A stretch of DNA of 64,000 nucleotides from Owenia fusiformis (taxonomy: Eukaryota > Annelida > Polychaeta > Sabellida > Oweniidae): contig CAIIXF020000004.1 in assembly GCA_903813345.2 (NCBI GenBank), forward strand, positions 19,079,513 to 19,143,512, written 5' to 3'. Shown here piece by piece: positions 53,481-64,000 of this stretch (positions are counted from its first letter, which is position 1; each line of letters begins with the position of its first letter). The translations under genes were made by a program, and so were the position numbers. The notes beneath the pieces are model-generated. The model did no database searches and was not told the origin of the DNA. It saw only the letters and a program-made list of their open reading frames with translations.

Positions 53481-53896
53481 GTACCATGGGTACTGGGCTC
53501 ACATGGTGTTGCTCAAAAGTGAATGATAGCTAAAATGACAGAAAATAAAAAAAAACAGATATAATGTTTTGCCGATTTTTTGTAACAAAACTATATCATA
53601 CAACTACTCTTTACAAAGACATGGGTTTTTACAATGCAGGACACCTGAAATTATTTGTAAAGCTAGGAAATGGGCCAAAATGAATTTTGCGAGACAAAAA
53701 TGGTGGCCATTTTGAAAATAGGTGAGCTTTTGAAGCAGGATTCACAGGTTTTTTTTCTTAATTGATGTTGAATAAAAATATTTTATTTAAAATGGGAATA
53801 TTATCGACAGAGGTTTTAGTTGATGGACGGACGGACAGACAGATAGACAGACAGACGGTCAAGTGAGTGATTGCAAAAGCTCACCATGTGAGCTAA
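53481..53896 (+). mobile_element. HINE/pearl-like element, family A, copy 3 (short core)
   Basis: It starts GTACCATGGGTACTGGGCTC. Subterminal GCTCACATGGTG is the perfect complement of CACCATGTGAGC in the 3' hairpin (53878-53894). There is a single core unit, then a GACG/GACA tract (~53824-53858). It ends CTAA. This is the most compact full copy and defines the family boundaries. Confidence 0.75.
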
Positions 53897-53946
53897 TAAA
53901 AACATGGTTTCCTTAAATTGGGGTATTTTCAATCACAATGGACTGA

Positions 53947-54366
53947 TCACAGTAATTTAATAAACTTTTGTTCAGAAGCAATTTTTAAATGGTTGTACAG
54001 ATCATTATTCAAATGACATATAAAATATTGCTTTGATATAAGGATCTTGTCTCTACCATGCATTAGATAATTTATCATGTCAGTAGATTCTTTTAATACA
54101 AGGTATGTTCCCCTTATCGTCAATAGAAAACTTGTCTTTTGATGGTCATTCATGTTTTTAAAATTACTACACAGGTTTTCAAGTTTTTCAATATGAGATT
54201 TTGTGATGTACTCCAATTGTTTACATTTGAATAAAAAGTGTGTTTCATCGTCTATAACTGAGTCCTTACATATTTTACAAAGTCGACTATTTAGATCAGT
54301 AATGGGTCTTGTATATCTGCCTCTCTTCACCTCTAGATTGTGGGCGCTTATACATAATCTAGTGAG
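53947..54366 (-). pseudogene. C-terminal fragment of a non-LTR retrotransposon
   Basis: The minus-strand frame reads TRLCISAHNLEVKRGRYTRP, then a CCHC-like CKICKDSVIDDETHFLFKC and ends KFIKLL with a stop at 53947. The same C-terminal zinc-binding pattern occurs in the LINE at 8650. No reverse-transcriptase domain remains, so the copy is heavily 5'-truncated. Confidence 0.75.
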
Positions 54367-54573
54367 ATGTTAAGCATTTGAAAGTGTCGTTTCTGAAAGG
54401 TATTGTTCAAATCCAAAGTGCCCTTTTAGTTGTTTTTTTGAGAATATCACATGTTATATTAATTTACAATGAAGACACTTATCTATATTTCTTCCTAGCT
54501 TTTTATTATGGCACTATGGAGAGGCAGATGATAAATATACAAGTACATACAGTACACTTTCACAATAACACCA

Positions 54574-55213
54574 CTATCATACCAAACTAGTTCTCAACCA
54601 TTCTTTCCAGTTCGTTCAGATGGAACCATGTCGGTATGCACACATATTGCAATTGATATCCGATTGCACAACGTTGTTTAACGCATCCCTAGGGTTGAAG
54701 TATGGCAATTACGTTCCTGGTCTAGTAGGTCATCTCGTTTGAAGTACGTTGTCACACGATCTGATTACAGAACGGTACGGTCGACATCGAATTTTGAATC
54801 ATTTCAAAATTCTAAAATCAACTTCCCGTCTGAGAACGTTCATGAAGTTTGTAAATAGACCTTAGAAAGTTGCAGCTACGTTCATTCCGTTCGCACATTT
54901 CAAAACCAGTTTTGAAGAACGCAGTGGCAACTTGTTTGGTGTGATATCTATATTTTTGCTAACTTGTTCATAAGCAGTCTTAATACGCTCTTAATCAGTT
55001 TAAATCCATTTGCAATTAGTTCTACCTCACTCTCAATACAGTACTCAGACAGGTCAACTCGTTGTAAAAACGTCCCTAGTAGGATTGAAGTACGACTGTT
55101 CCGTTCATAGTACGTCCAGCTCGTCTTAAGTACGTTGTCACTCGTTCTAGTCCGTTCGTACACAGTTGAAGCCCGTTTTCAAGAACGAAGTGAGAACTAG
55201 TTTGGTATGATAG
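54574..55213. mobile_element. 640 bp element with 23 bp perfect terminal inverted repeats
   Basis: The ends begin CTATCATACCAAACTAGTTC on both strands. Similarity continues imperfectly inward (TTCTTGAAAACGGG-like). An internal copy of the right end (GAAGAACGCAGTGGCAACTTG) lies at ~54915-54945. AAGTACGTTGTCAC-type motifs recur inside. No ORF is present. TA at the ends would fit Tc1/mariner-type insertion. Confidence 0.7.
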
Positions 55214-55216
55214 TAG

Positions 55217-57489
55217 GGTAACTAATTCAAAACTTAGTGAGCACCTTCTGGTCACAGTATATTTGATGTCCCATTGAATTCAATACCATCTATTATCCTC
55301 TGAAATCAAAAACGCTTTTCAATATGAAAACCTTCAGCTGGTTCAACCTATGTTGATTTAGGAGAAAGCAAAAATTAATTCTAAAACATTTTAGCAAAAG
55401 GGCATCTACCTTTAAAGAACCAAGTCACACAACAGTTTCTGTAATTGAATAATCAACAATATTTTTTACCAAAAATGGCAGTCATTTTGATTCAAATTCA
55501 TAAAATTTGCAATGAGTGATCTGGTAGCTTTTCGGCTATCCTTCTCAAACTTATGTCATTGGAAAACTGACAACTGTTTAAAATTAAAGTTTTAGTTTAA
55601 ACTTTAAAGTAAAACTTGATCATCAAGAGATGTGAGTGTAACGAAGTTTAATCGGAGTGTAAGGTACAAATACTCAGCTAAGGACACTTCTATTTCAGGA
55701 TTTTGCAGATCAAAAAATAACCGAAAAATAAAAACTAGAAAATAAACTTGATAATTAATAGTAAAATACCTGAAGGGGATGCTTTAATGGGTTTTATGTA
55801 CTGTATACCCTTCCTTAAAAGATCACTGATCACCTGTTCAAAATGTTCCTCTTAGCTTCATATGGTAGAGTTACTTCACTTATGTCTTTTTATTTTCTAC
55901 TCTAAAACAAATTGTTGCTTAAAATATTCTGAGTGTTCATTCACACTTTAATATATTGACCTTCTTTGATGTTATTGTTTTGTAAACATCCAGTAAATCC
56001 AATCCCATATTTAAAAACTACTCATCTATTGATGTTTAAAGGGTGTGTCTTACGGAGAGAGTGTCTTGGTGGTTATGCTTTAAAGTACAGAATAGAGTTA
56101 TAACCATGAAATAAACTAAACAGGAATGAGCGAAATATTCAAAATTATCTAAAGATTCAAAAACAGGTTGTAGAAATAATGCGATATAAATCATAAAAAG
56201 GGTGTGCACTTGTGTAAATATATACTCATTCTGAAGGAGTTAAGTTCACCATACTGTTAAAAGGTCTCTCTTTTCATGAGAAAAAATGAAAATGATTCAA
56301 TATTGCTGGATCCTTTATATTAAAGCATTATTAGATACTAATAACTAGCACTCTCACTTCACCTGTATACTATAAAGCAGCATCTATGCAGTACAGTGGC
56401 AAACATTACCTACATGCATATGCCTGTTTTACAACTGTTTTCTTGACTACTCTTTTCCACTGAACTCTCAATTATAAATATGGTTACCATGACGGAACCA
56501 TTAAATTATATCATGTATTGTTGACTTTATAGATCTTTCTAAACACATTATATTTAATAGATCAGTGTTGATGTATATCCCAAGGGGAGATCTAACTGAG
56601 TTAAGCCATTTTCAGCCAAATAACAATCCATATTAGCCCTTTAACTTGTTCAAATGCATTACACGTTCTCCAATAAAGATATCTTGTTCTAATGATTTCC
56701 AAAACATTTCAGCAACAAAAATATTTACCATTTTAATCCAAAAGCAGACGTTCTCCTTTCCTGATGTAAATCCAACAAAGATGATCACTTATTCAAATTA
56801 CAGTTTCCCATTTATGTTTAATATGAGGCTTGCATACAGGTATTTCACCTTAGCTTTCCGCTGTGCTGAGCACCAAATTCAATCTTAACACAGTATGTGT
56901 GTTTGGCTAAAGGCATGCATTTACACATGCACATGTAAGCCTAATGGATTTTGTTCAAAAAACTAACCCACTGACTCAAGGCAAAATAGCCTATGAGAGA
57001 AATGTACATATTTCAACAGTAACATGCAAAAGTTGTATACCACTTTTATGTGTAGCTGTAACCTCTTAAGTTGATGGCATTCTTTCTCAATAGAATATTA
57101 AACAAAAATGTTGAGCTTATTTGAAAAAGATTTAAAGCCTTTAAACCGGATAAGTTTATGTCAACAATGTGAACAGCTTATATTGGTTATTCGTAGCATG
57201 AGTCCTTTTAATACAAGGGAAACACCCAGTTTACACTGACACCTATTTATTAGTGACAAACTAAAAACATATTTCAATTCAGAATTTAATTGTGAATTAA
57301 AAAAAGTTGTGAATTGAAACAGTTAACTCTATATTTTAAAAAAAATAGAGAAAGTAGAAAACATCATATAAAACAACATCTGATAAGAACTAAAATTATT
57401 TAAGGAGTTAGCTGTTTTAAAGATGATTTATTAGTTCAACAAATTGCCACCTAACAATCATCCTTGTTTTGATCCTATGTTTCAAAGAA
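55217..57489. other. AT-rich stretch, nothing recognised
   Basis: More than 2 kb without a frame, splice-bounded Ig exon or repeat I can support. It is presumably filamin intron. Confidence 0.3.
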
Positions 57490-57722
57490 AATTAGACAGC
57501 AGCAACGCCAAAGCTTAGCAAATCCCATCGAACAGCCATGGCTGCCATTTTTACAAAATCCTTCTGCTACAGTCTCAATTATAGCAAAAATTCAAAATGA
57601 CTACCTTCTAGTCAAAGTGTCATAAAACAGTGTGCCATGCTTATGAGTATTCACACATCAAATATGAACAAAATCGCTCTATTACTTTTTGAGTAATAGT
57701 AAAAAATGTAATATATATATAT
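57490..57722 (+). mobile_element. Truncated family C element
   Basis: CAACGCCAAAGC.TAGC..ATCCCATCGAAC at ~57502-57535 and core motifs AAGTGTCATAAAACAGTGTG and CAAATATGAACAAAATCGCT match 14098-15213. The copy stops at an AT dinucleotide run; the tetranucleotide tract and hairpin are missing. Confidence 0.65.
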
Positions 57723-58499
57723 ACATGTATATATAACTTTTATTGACATCTTGTATCATAACATGATTACATTAGTCATAACTATGAAAAAACTAAATAT
57801 CTAAACTACAAATACTAACTAATAGGCGAGTGGGAGCAGGGTCAAATATGGACCTTTAATTAAGATTGACTGCAACCGCTCAAAACATGTTTTACTTTCA
57901 TAATATTGATATGTAGATTCCAAATATGACAATGAAAAGTTTTAAAAAATGGCCCGTTACCATGGAAACGGATGCAAAGTGCCACGCCCACTTTTCATTA
58001 GCCATAAAGTATGATAAACACAATATTGGCCATAACTTTTTTAATTTTTAACTATTTTTAATGATATTGGTACCATATTGAAGGTAATAAAATATCCCGT
58101 CACCCTATGTATTATTTAGTCGGTTTCAATTGTTCACCCGGCAATTATGACATCATAATATCCTTAAATTCCCATTTTAAGGTATATTTAACGAATTGCT
58201 CCACATTAATGTCAATTCAATACCTTAGTGAATATTCTTATCAAATAAAATGAGATTATTTTTGTTCACGTTAATGTGCTCTTTCCAGTGATACCTTTGA
58301 TGTTACATAACACTAATACACTTCTGTTCTAGAGCCTCTTAAACCTATGACTACACTATGGTATAATGCAGAATCCATATTTAATCGCATCTTACTACAA
58401 TTTACTGATTCTCTGCCTATCTGTGTGTGTATGTGTGTGCGTGTTTGCTACCAAACCATTTAGACGTTGGAAAACAAAACGTGGCGCATATGTCCAGTA

Positions 58500-59040
58500 T
58501 AGTACCCCCATCGAATATAAAGTGGTTAAGAACTTGTGATGTCATCTTGTTGCCTAGCAACCACTTAGGAATGGATTAAGACGCCTTATTATGGCCATTT
58601 TGTCCTAGTTTCATCATTGTATAGGCACTCAAACATCTAGATATGGAGAAAGAATCACCCCTCAGCATTGACCCTACAGTATATCACTGTCTTTGTACAC
58701 TGGTTATTGCGATGTCATCTGTGTTGCCTAGAAACCACATAGAAATGTTCAAAGTTTGCCAAAAATGAGATAGTTCAGCCAGTATTCTACAATTTACTCA
58801 CAGGTTATGTTATCAAAACACTCATTTAAGATTAGATAATAGTATAATAATCTAAGAAATACCAATGTGTGTGTTCAAAATGGGCACTCTGCAACAAAAT
58901 ACAATGTACCTGCCTAGGAACCACCTAAAAACGGTCAAAAGCTGCCGAAAATGAGGTATTTTGTCCAAAATTATGTAATTTACAATTTATGCTACCACAA
59001 AACATATCTGAGCTTCATAAATACAATGTACAGGGCATCA
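58500..59040. repeat. Degenerate ~180 bp tandem repeat, three units
   Basis: The phrase TTGCCTAG.AACCAC..AGAAA.G..CAAA.TTTGCC.AAAATGAG recurs at ~58550, 58727 and 58911. No termini were identified. Confidence 0.6.
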
Positions 59041-59574
59041 AATAAGTCTGTTCTCCAACCCCCTTAATTTTTTAATTTAGAAATAACATAGGGTTATCAA
59101 AAATCATCTTAAAGGGAATTCAATTTGCTGATCAAACACCAATTTTCCGAGTGATAGGTTACATTCCAAATTTTTTAGAGCATTTTTAGTGATGTCCATA
59201 TTTCACATTTTTAATAAAACAGGAGTGTTGCACTTTCCAGGCTTCTGGGAGCCTTTTGATACATTTGAGCGATGTTTCATGGCTTTAAAGTTTCTCCTCT
59301 TGTTAGTCTTCAATTAATTTTTCGTCTCTGTCCTCCATAATTGCAGTATCAACTTTTCACTGTCCATTCACTATCCTGGTAATTTAACTTCTTTTGAAGT
59401 AATCAATGGTCAACTACAACCTTACAAGAAACATTGTAGCAATTTAGGAATAGTTCATTTTTGATATTTTAAGGGTGATCAGCATTTTACATAAGCTTTA
59501 AAATGATATAATGGAAAATATGATAACTTTCAAAATAAAAAAAGTTAAGGTGAGAACAGACTCTACTTGATATA

Positions 59575-60310
59575 GGTTATTTAAAACATCTTAGATGCTC
59601 TAACAGCGCTGGCTACTGATATGCTTCATCAGCAGTCTCACTCCTCCTGCAATCGGGGATTAAACTGAAGCAGGTATGGCGAGGAGTTACCCCAAGCAGA
59701 GTTGATCAGGCTCCACCAGCATTTGATACAATGTAGCTGTGCAAAATGGTAGGTTAATGGGGCGAAATCCACATTGTATGGGTTTCAACAGATGTTATCC
59801 GGATGGTATCATTAGCAACACTGTATCCATATACCCCTCTACTATCACTTAAGTTTACAGCATGGAACATTCAGGCACTGTGGGGTTCAATCCGGGCGTA
59901 AATTTTCCTCCGTCTAACATGGATCCTAAAAGTATCCATTGCTTGCTGCAATCTAGTAGAAATCTTTCATGCTGATACCACAGGCGTACCACGCACCTCA
60001 GAAATAAATTTCCTTCGCGTGCAGAGCCTCCCGGCACTTATCTGCACCAAACATCCCTAGTGTTAGTTGACATTTCTTCCCAAACTTTCTTGGTAGTCAT
60101 CTGGTACTTTCTCCAGCAGTCCAATAGTCTATTCCTAGAAGTCATCCAGTCTCACCTGGAGGTATCCATCAAATGGAAGTTATGGTTATTTAAAACATCT
60201 TAGATGCTCTAACAGCGCTGGCTACTGATATGCTTCATCAGCAGTCTCACTCCTCCTGCTTTCGGGGATTAAACTGAAGCAGGTATGGCGAGGAGTTACC
60301 CCAAGCAGAG
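59575..60310. mobile_element. Two 127 bp direct repeats flanking 482 bp
   Basis: 59575-59701 and 60184-60310 are nearly identical (about two mismatches) and in the same orientation. Each contains ACTCCTCCTGC..GCAGGTATGGCGAGGAGT, a hairpin. The arrangement recalls a small terminal-repeat element, but TG..CA ends and a primer-binding site are not evident. Confidence 0.5.
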
Positions 60311-60331
60311 ATAAAGCAGTTATGTACGGTC

Positions 60332-60442
60332 GGTTTGGATATTTGGTTCATCCCTCGTGAGATATGCACATCTACCTTTGGTCCCTATGGTCCCTCAGGT
60401 AGATATGGATATCTCCCTCTGGATAAACCCCATATCCAAAAC
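60332..60442. repeat. Foldback sequence
   Basis: GGTTTGGATATTTGGTTCATCC and following bases pair imperfectly with GGATAAACCCCATATCCAAAACC read in reverse. The CATCTACCT/AGGTAGATATG segments close the loop. Confidence 0.6.
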
Positions 60443-60520
60443 CTCCCAGTACATGACCCTTATATATTTAGGCATTGTGTAGTCATAACATATGTCTAGC
60501 AAACACATAGCAATGGTTCC

Positions 60521-60590
60521 TAATCAACTCAGACCCTAGTTAACTCGGACCCTAGTCAACTCAGACCCTAGTCAACTTGTACCAATGTAT
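60521..60590 (+). repeat. 16-17 bp tandem repeat, four copies
   Basis: Units of (C/T)AACTC(A/G)GACCCTAGT repeat four times with minor variants. Confidence 0.75.
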
Positions 60591-61079
60591 TTCTAAATCT
60601 TTTTTTTTCAATATTTTGAGCGTTAAAGTGAAAATTAATATATAAAAGCTATCAAGTAACTGGCCACCAGCCAATCAGATGCCTTAATCTTCTTTTCCTG
60701 GCTGAATAAATTTTCATCAATAATGGGTGTCTGAACTTGGGTGTGAGAAACTGATCATGTGAATCAGAGTAACACAAGATCTTGAAGAGACAAGACCTTG
60801 TTAGGAAGGAGATTGAGGGTGAGTCCACCTTAAGGTTGACGCCATCATGCGTAGTTTGCGGTCCTCACTTTTGCCTTCTTCATCCCATAGAACTTGTGGT
60901 TAGCCATCTTTCATTTCGCCGGAAGTGATGGCCTCTTTGAGAGAAAATTTTTCCCAGGTGGTACTGATTTCTTCCGAGTGATTATAACTCTGTCTAATCT
61001 CATATTGTTGATCGATGTACTAGATCACACCAAAGAGCAGAGGCTCAGGTTACTCCTGTTTCGAAGTGACTTCCAAAGC

Positions 61080-61560
61080 ATAGGTTACTTCTAGAGCCTC
61101 GACTCTTCCAAGAGACAAGTTTGCTCATAGAGATGTAGCTCTCTTTTGAGCAGAGGTAGATTAGGGATCACTCTGTTAGTGAGACAACACCCGGAGCAGA
61201 AGATACTCCCAGAGCCTGGACCCAGTCCAAGAGCAGAAACATGATTTCCCACAGAGATGAGACAACTCCTGGAGCTGAGATTACACTTTAAGAATCATGA
61301 TACTCCTGGAGTTCTAATTTCTCCCAAGTGAGATTACTCTGAGAGAGAGTGAATTGGATATACTCAGAGAAGTTACGAGAGACTCTTAGGGCAGAGTTTA
61401 CTCCTAGAGCCCAGACACTGTCCAAGGCCAGATACGATACTTCCTATATAGACGAAGTGACTCCTATAGTCTACTCGAGCAGAGTTACTCCTAGAGCTGA
61501 ACCCATTCCAAGAGCAGGGAAGATATTTCCCAAAGAGATGTGCCAACTCCCAAGATACAC
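61080..61560. repeat. Degenerate tandem repeats with ACTCC(T/C)AGAGC
   Basis: ACTCCTAGAGCCCAGAC, TCCAAGAGCAGA and TTCCCA.AGAGATG phrases recur every ~100-130 bp four to five times. They lie directly upstream of the LTR-type remnant and may be part of it. Confidence 0.5.
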
Positions 61561-61779
61561 AATCATAGTGACATTAAATCATATATGGACATTTGTGTTT
61601 TCTGAATCATCTGTGTTCGAATAGATTTAAAATGTGTATGCAATTGTTTCATGTGAGCCATCTTTAACTGCGGTACCACCAAACAAGGTCGGCACTCATA
61701 GAAAAACTTCTAAGATTTATTATTGATCGACCCTGATCTTTTTTCTAATGAGCATACAGTATACTCGGGAAAAGGCAAA

Positions 61780-63230
61780 GCGAGACAATGGTGGCAGTGA
61801 TGGGTTCTGTTACCCAAAGAGGATGATTGAGATGTCAAGGAAGTTGGAGATTAAGTCAGAAATCTTGGATGAAGAGGATTCCAGAAGAAATGGTGAAATT
61901 GTGAAATTGGTTCCCAAGTTGAGATTGGAACAGCTTGGAACCCCTCCAAATGAAAGGTGTCAAGAAGAGCAGTCTTGTCTGGAGAGAAAAGTGAAATGCT
62001 CCTGGTTTTAAAGTGGATGACACACTTCCAGTGGGCCAAAATGAGAGAGCCAAGACGACTCCTAGTGGAGAGACCAAAGTATTTCCAAAAGAAATGAATC
62101 CAGATTGGGTGAATCCAGACTAAGACCATGCAGATGTACTGACTTCTTCAAGGTCTAAGTTACCAGAAAAATTACTAAGTAGCAATCTGAGGCACTTCGA
62201 TCAGGGTGTTGTCAGGACAATGTCTGAATTGTAGGGGCAAATATACAACTTTGACATCTTACGTACAATTTGTGGCACACAAGACCAGTATATGCTGTTG
62301 AAATAGACCCAATTGTCTCGACAACACCCTCATTAAATTGCTTCATATTGCTACCTATACATTGAGACCGATGAGGCAGCTTCCTCTAACTTCAACAGAC
62401 ATTCCTTGTATAAGAGGAGATCCTGTGACACACTGTAAGAGAGAATTGAATTAAACTGAATCCCAAATGATGTCTTCTGAGGTCAAATGTTATAAAGATG
62501 TGAGAGTACTAGTACAGAAGAAAGAGCACAAGTGATCAGCAAGGACAGGCTATAAAGGCTAATTAAATTTGCTGAGAAAGCATTGGGCATGTATGAGATG
62601 GCTCTAGAGTCAGCACAATTTGGAAGGAAAGCCAAGATTAAACCAACCCCATTGTTTGATGGGAACACACTGTGGTTAGACTTCAAAGCATACTTCAAGA
62701 ATTGCATGGAGAGCAAGCAGAGAAATGATGAAGAGAAGAGGCAGGCCTTACTAACCAGTTGATGGAAGATACTAAGCAGCTAGTGCAGGAGCTGGAAGAG
62801 GGGTATGCCTATGATGACCTGGTGGAGGTTTTAACATATCCTGAGATGCCTTGCTCTTCACAAGATAGACAAGCGAGGTAGAGCTCTGGGAATGCCATAA
62901 CTGTAACTGATGATGATGAGCAGCAATACACAGAAGCGATCCAAAGTCTCTTGATCAGGCCATGGAAGTGGCCCAGAGGGAGGAAGTGTATCAGGAATCT
63001 GAATGGATCCAGAAAGGACTCAAGCTAATACAACGGGATCATCATATCTCTTTTTCTACTAGTGATCATGTGGGGGAAAACCTCCTTAGATGGTTGAAGA
63101 AATAAAGACGGGGATGAAGAGGAATATAAGAGAGACTGTCGAACTTTTCAAGAAGAGAGCTCTGTGCACATTGTGGCATTACTTGTAGGAGTTGTGGTGA
63201 GAAGGTACATATTTTGTAGAGCTGTCAATT
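61780..63230 (+). pseudogene. Decayed Ty3/gypsy-like gag remnant
   Basis: GATGG-containing TGGTGGCAGTGATGG at ~61789 resembles the primer-binding/leader region of some LTR elements. At 62634-62758 the plus strand encodes KIKPTPLFDGNTLWLDFKAY and on to QALLTS, a gypsy Gag capsid-like stretch, then a stop. At 63184-63225 a 14-codon segment has the spacing C-X2-C-X4-H-X4-C of a Gag zinc knuckle, interrupted by a stop codon. Several frames are needed to cover the region and no protease or polymerase was seen, so it is non-functional. I describe the fragments only and do not join them. Confidence 0.5.
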
Positions 63231-63447
63231 GGTATGTTTTGATTGATCAGCCTAAGGGCACATGTCTTATGTTTGCCTAAAGCCCCAAAAGAGGTCAGAA
63301 GAGAGAAAGGCTCCCCGAGAGTAAGCGTTCTATATCCAGTTACTCAGCAATTCATCCTGTACAATTTCTTAATCTGGATAGAAGCATGGTTACCAACTCT
63401 TGCAAGGTACAAACAGTGAGGAGAAAAGTTGAAACCTAGCGTGAGAA

Positions 63448-63549
63448 ATGTCCTTGTTCAAGCTGATTGTTCTGTTGCTGCTCATGGCTCCTGTTTATGG
63501 AGATGGCATGAGATGGGAGAATAACCTCGGTGCAGATGGCGATTGCTGA
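63448..63549 (+). other. Short frame with signal-peptide-like start
   Basis: A 33-codon frame starts MSLFKLIVLLLLMAPVYG, which looks like a secretion signal, and stops after 15 more residues. It may be a remnant in the retroelement or a first exon of an unknown gene; no donor site is convincing. Confidence 0.25.
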
Positions 63550-64000
63550 CATTAACAGCATTAACAGAGAAGGAATTCTGAGAACAGATTTCATCAGAAC
63601 TCGTATAGCTGTGATCCACTATGGCGCTGTGCTGATGTGTTTTCCTGAACCAGATGAGTTATAAAATGAAGAGCTTTGAGAGCTCAAAAGCAGGCAAAGA
63701 AGATCTAACTCTGCTATCATGGCACCATAATACATATCATTTATACTGAATCTCAATTGTTTCAATTTATCGTGGTCTACCTTGCTGAGACATTCATTTT
63801 GATATCAATATCATAATAAATGGTTTGAAAATAAGAAAGTTCAAGCAAAAACATTAACTCCATATTAAGGCTTAATCAAGCCATGGGTAATAGCAATGAA
63901 CCATTTGTCAATTATTTTTATTGAAAAGTAATGGTAACCATATAAATTAGCCTTTTATAATATTTCAACCAACATCAGACTATCTGAATGGCTGGTATGC
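63550..64000. other. Right edge, nothing recognised
   Basis: AT-rich sequence without a supported frame. Upstream filamin exons (minus strand) are expected further right. Confidence 0.3.

Noticed and set aside
59855-60037. 60-codon minus-strand frame
   Set aside because: It lies between the 127 bp direct repeats. There is no homology, splice or poly(A) support.
61748-62011. 87-codon plus-strand frame starting MSIQYTREKAK
   Set aside because: It is possibly part of the retroelement leader or gag, but I see no recognisable motif. It was not called as a separate gene.

Overview
This is a window of an animal nuclear genome: AT-rich, intron-rich and full of repeats. The main gene is a filamin on the minus strand. 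Thirty-one coding exons were placed between 52277 (5' side) and 2939 (stop codon). Every junction has GT/AG ends and compatible phases, and the exon lengths sum to one unbroken frame of 1643 residues plus the stop. They encode 17 immunoglobulin-like filamin repeats, called A to Q here, and a short C-terminal tail. The actin-binding domain and the first repeats are not seen and should lie beyond 64000. The repeat content (elements with tandem cores, GACG/GACA tetranucleotide tracts and a 3' hairpin, like the oyster 'pearl' elements) suggests an aquatic invertebrate, perhaps a bivalve or other lophotrochozoan. The species cannot be fixed from the sequence.

Layout, left to right. 1-2938 is the filamin 3' UTR and flank with three small foldback or mobile elements. 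2939-17534 holds the last 11 exons (repeats M-Q), with introns containing a decayed LINE carrying a nested inverted-repeat element, a hAT-like element and two HINE/pearl-like elements. 17535-31780 is a 14 kb filamin intron with two further coding units. One is a 1301-codon ORF on the filamin strand (18615-22520). The other is an antisense, 222-residue secreted cysteine-rich protein (29072-29740). 31781-52277 holds exons for repeats A-L, whose lengths repeat as ~147/222/174 nt for each pair of Ig repeats. 52278-64000 has no recognised host exon: a minisatellite rich in 5' splice-site motifs, a LINE tail, several foldback elements, degenerate tandem repeats and a decayed Ty3/gypsy-like gag.

The most interesting system is the 1301-codon exon. 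Six codons before its stop it has a strong splice donor (AAA|GTAAGA) in phase 1, exactly the phase of the next filamin exon (17534). Its 5' end has an acceptor-like site whose phase cannot accept the upstream filamin exon. The simplest reading is an alternative first coding exon under its own promoter. It would produce a filamin of about 1809 residues with a ~1295-residue disordered, basic N-terminal region fused to the last five Ig repeats, without the actin-binding domain. This is analogous in logic to Drosophila FLN90 but with a giant new head. The second main observation is a set of short elements that share one architecture (5' subterminal inverted repeat, tandem core, tetranucleotide or GC-rich tract, 3' hairpin, A-rich end) while swapping cores and ends between families.
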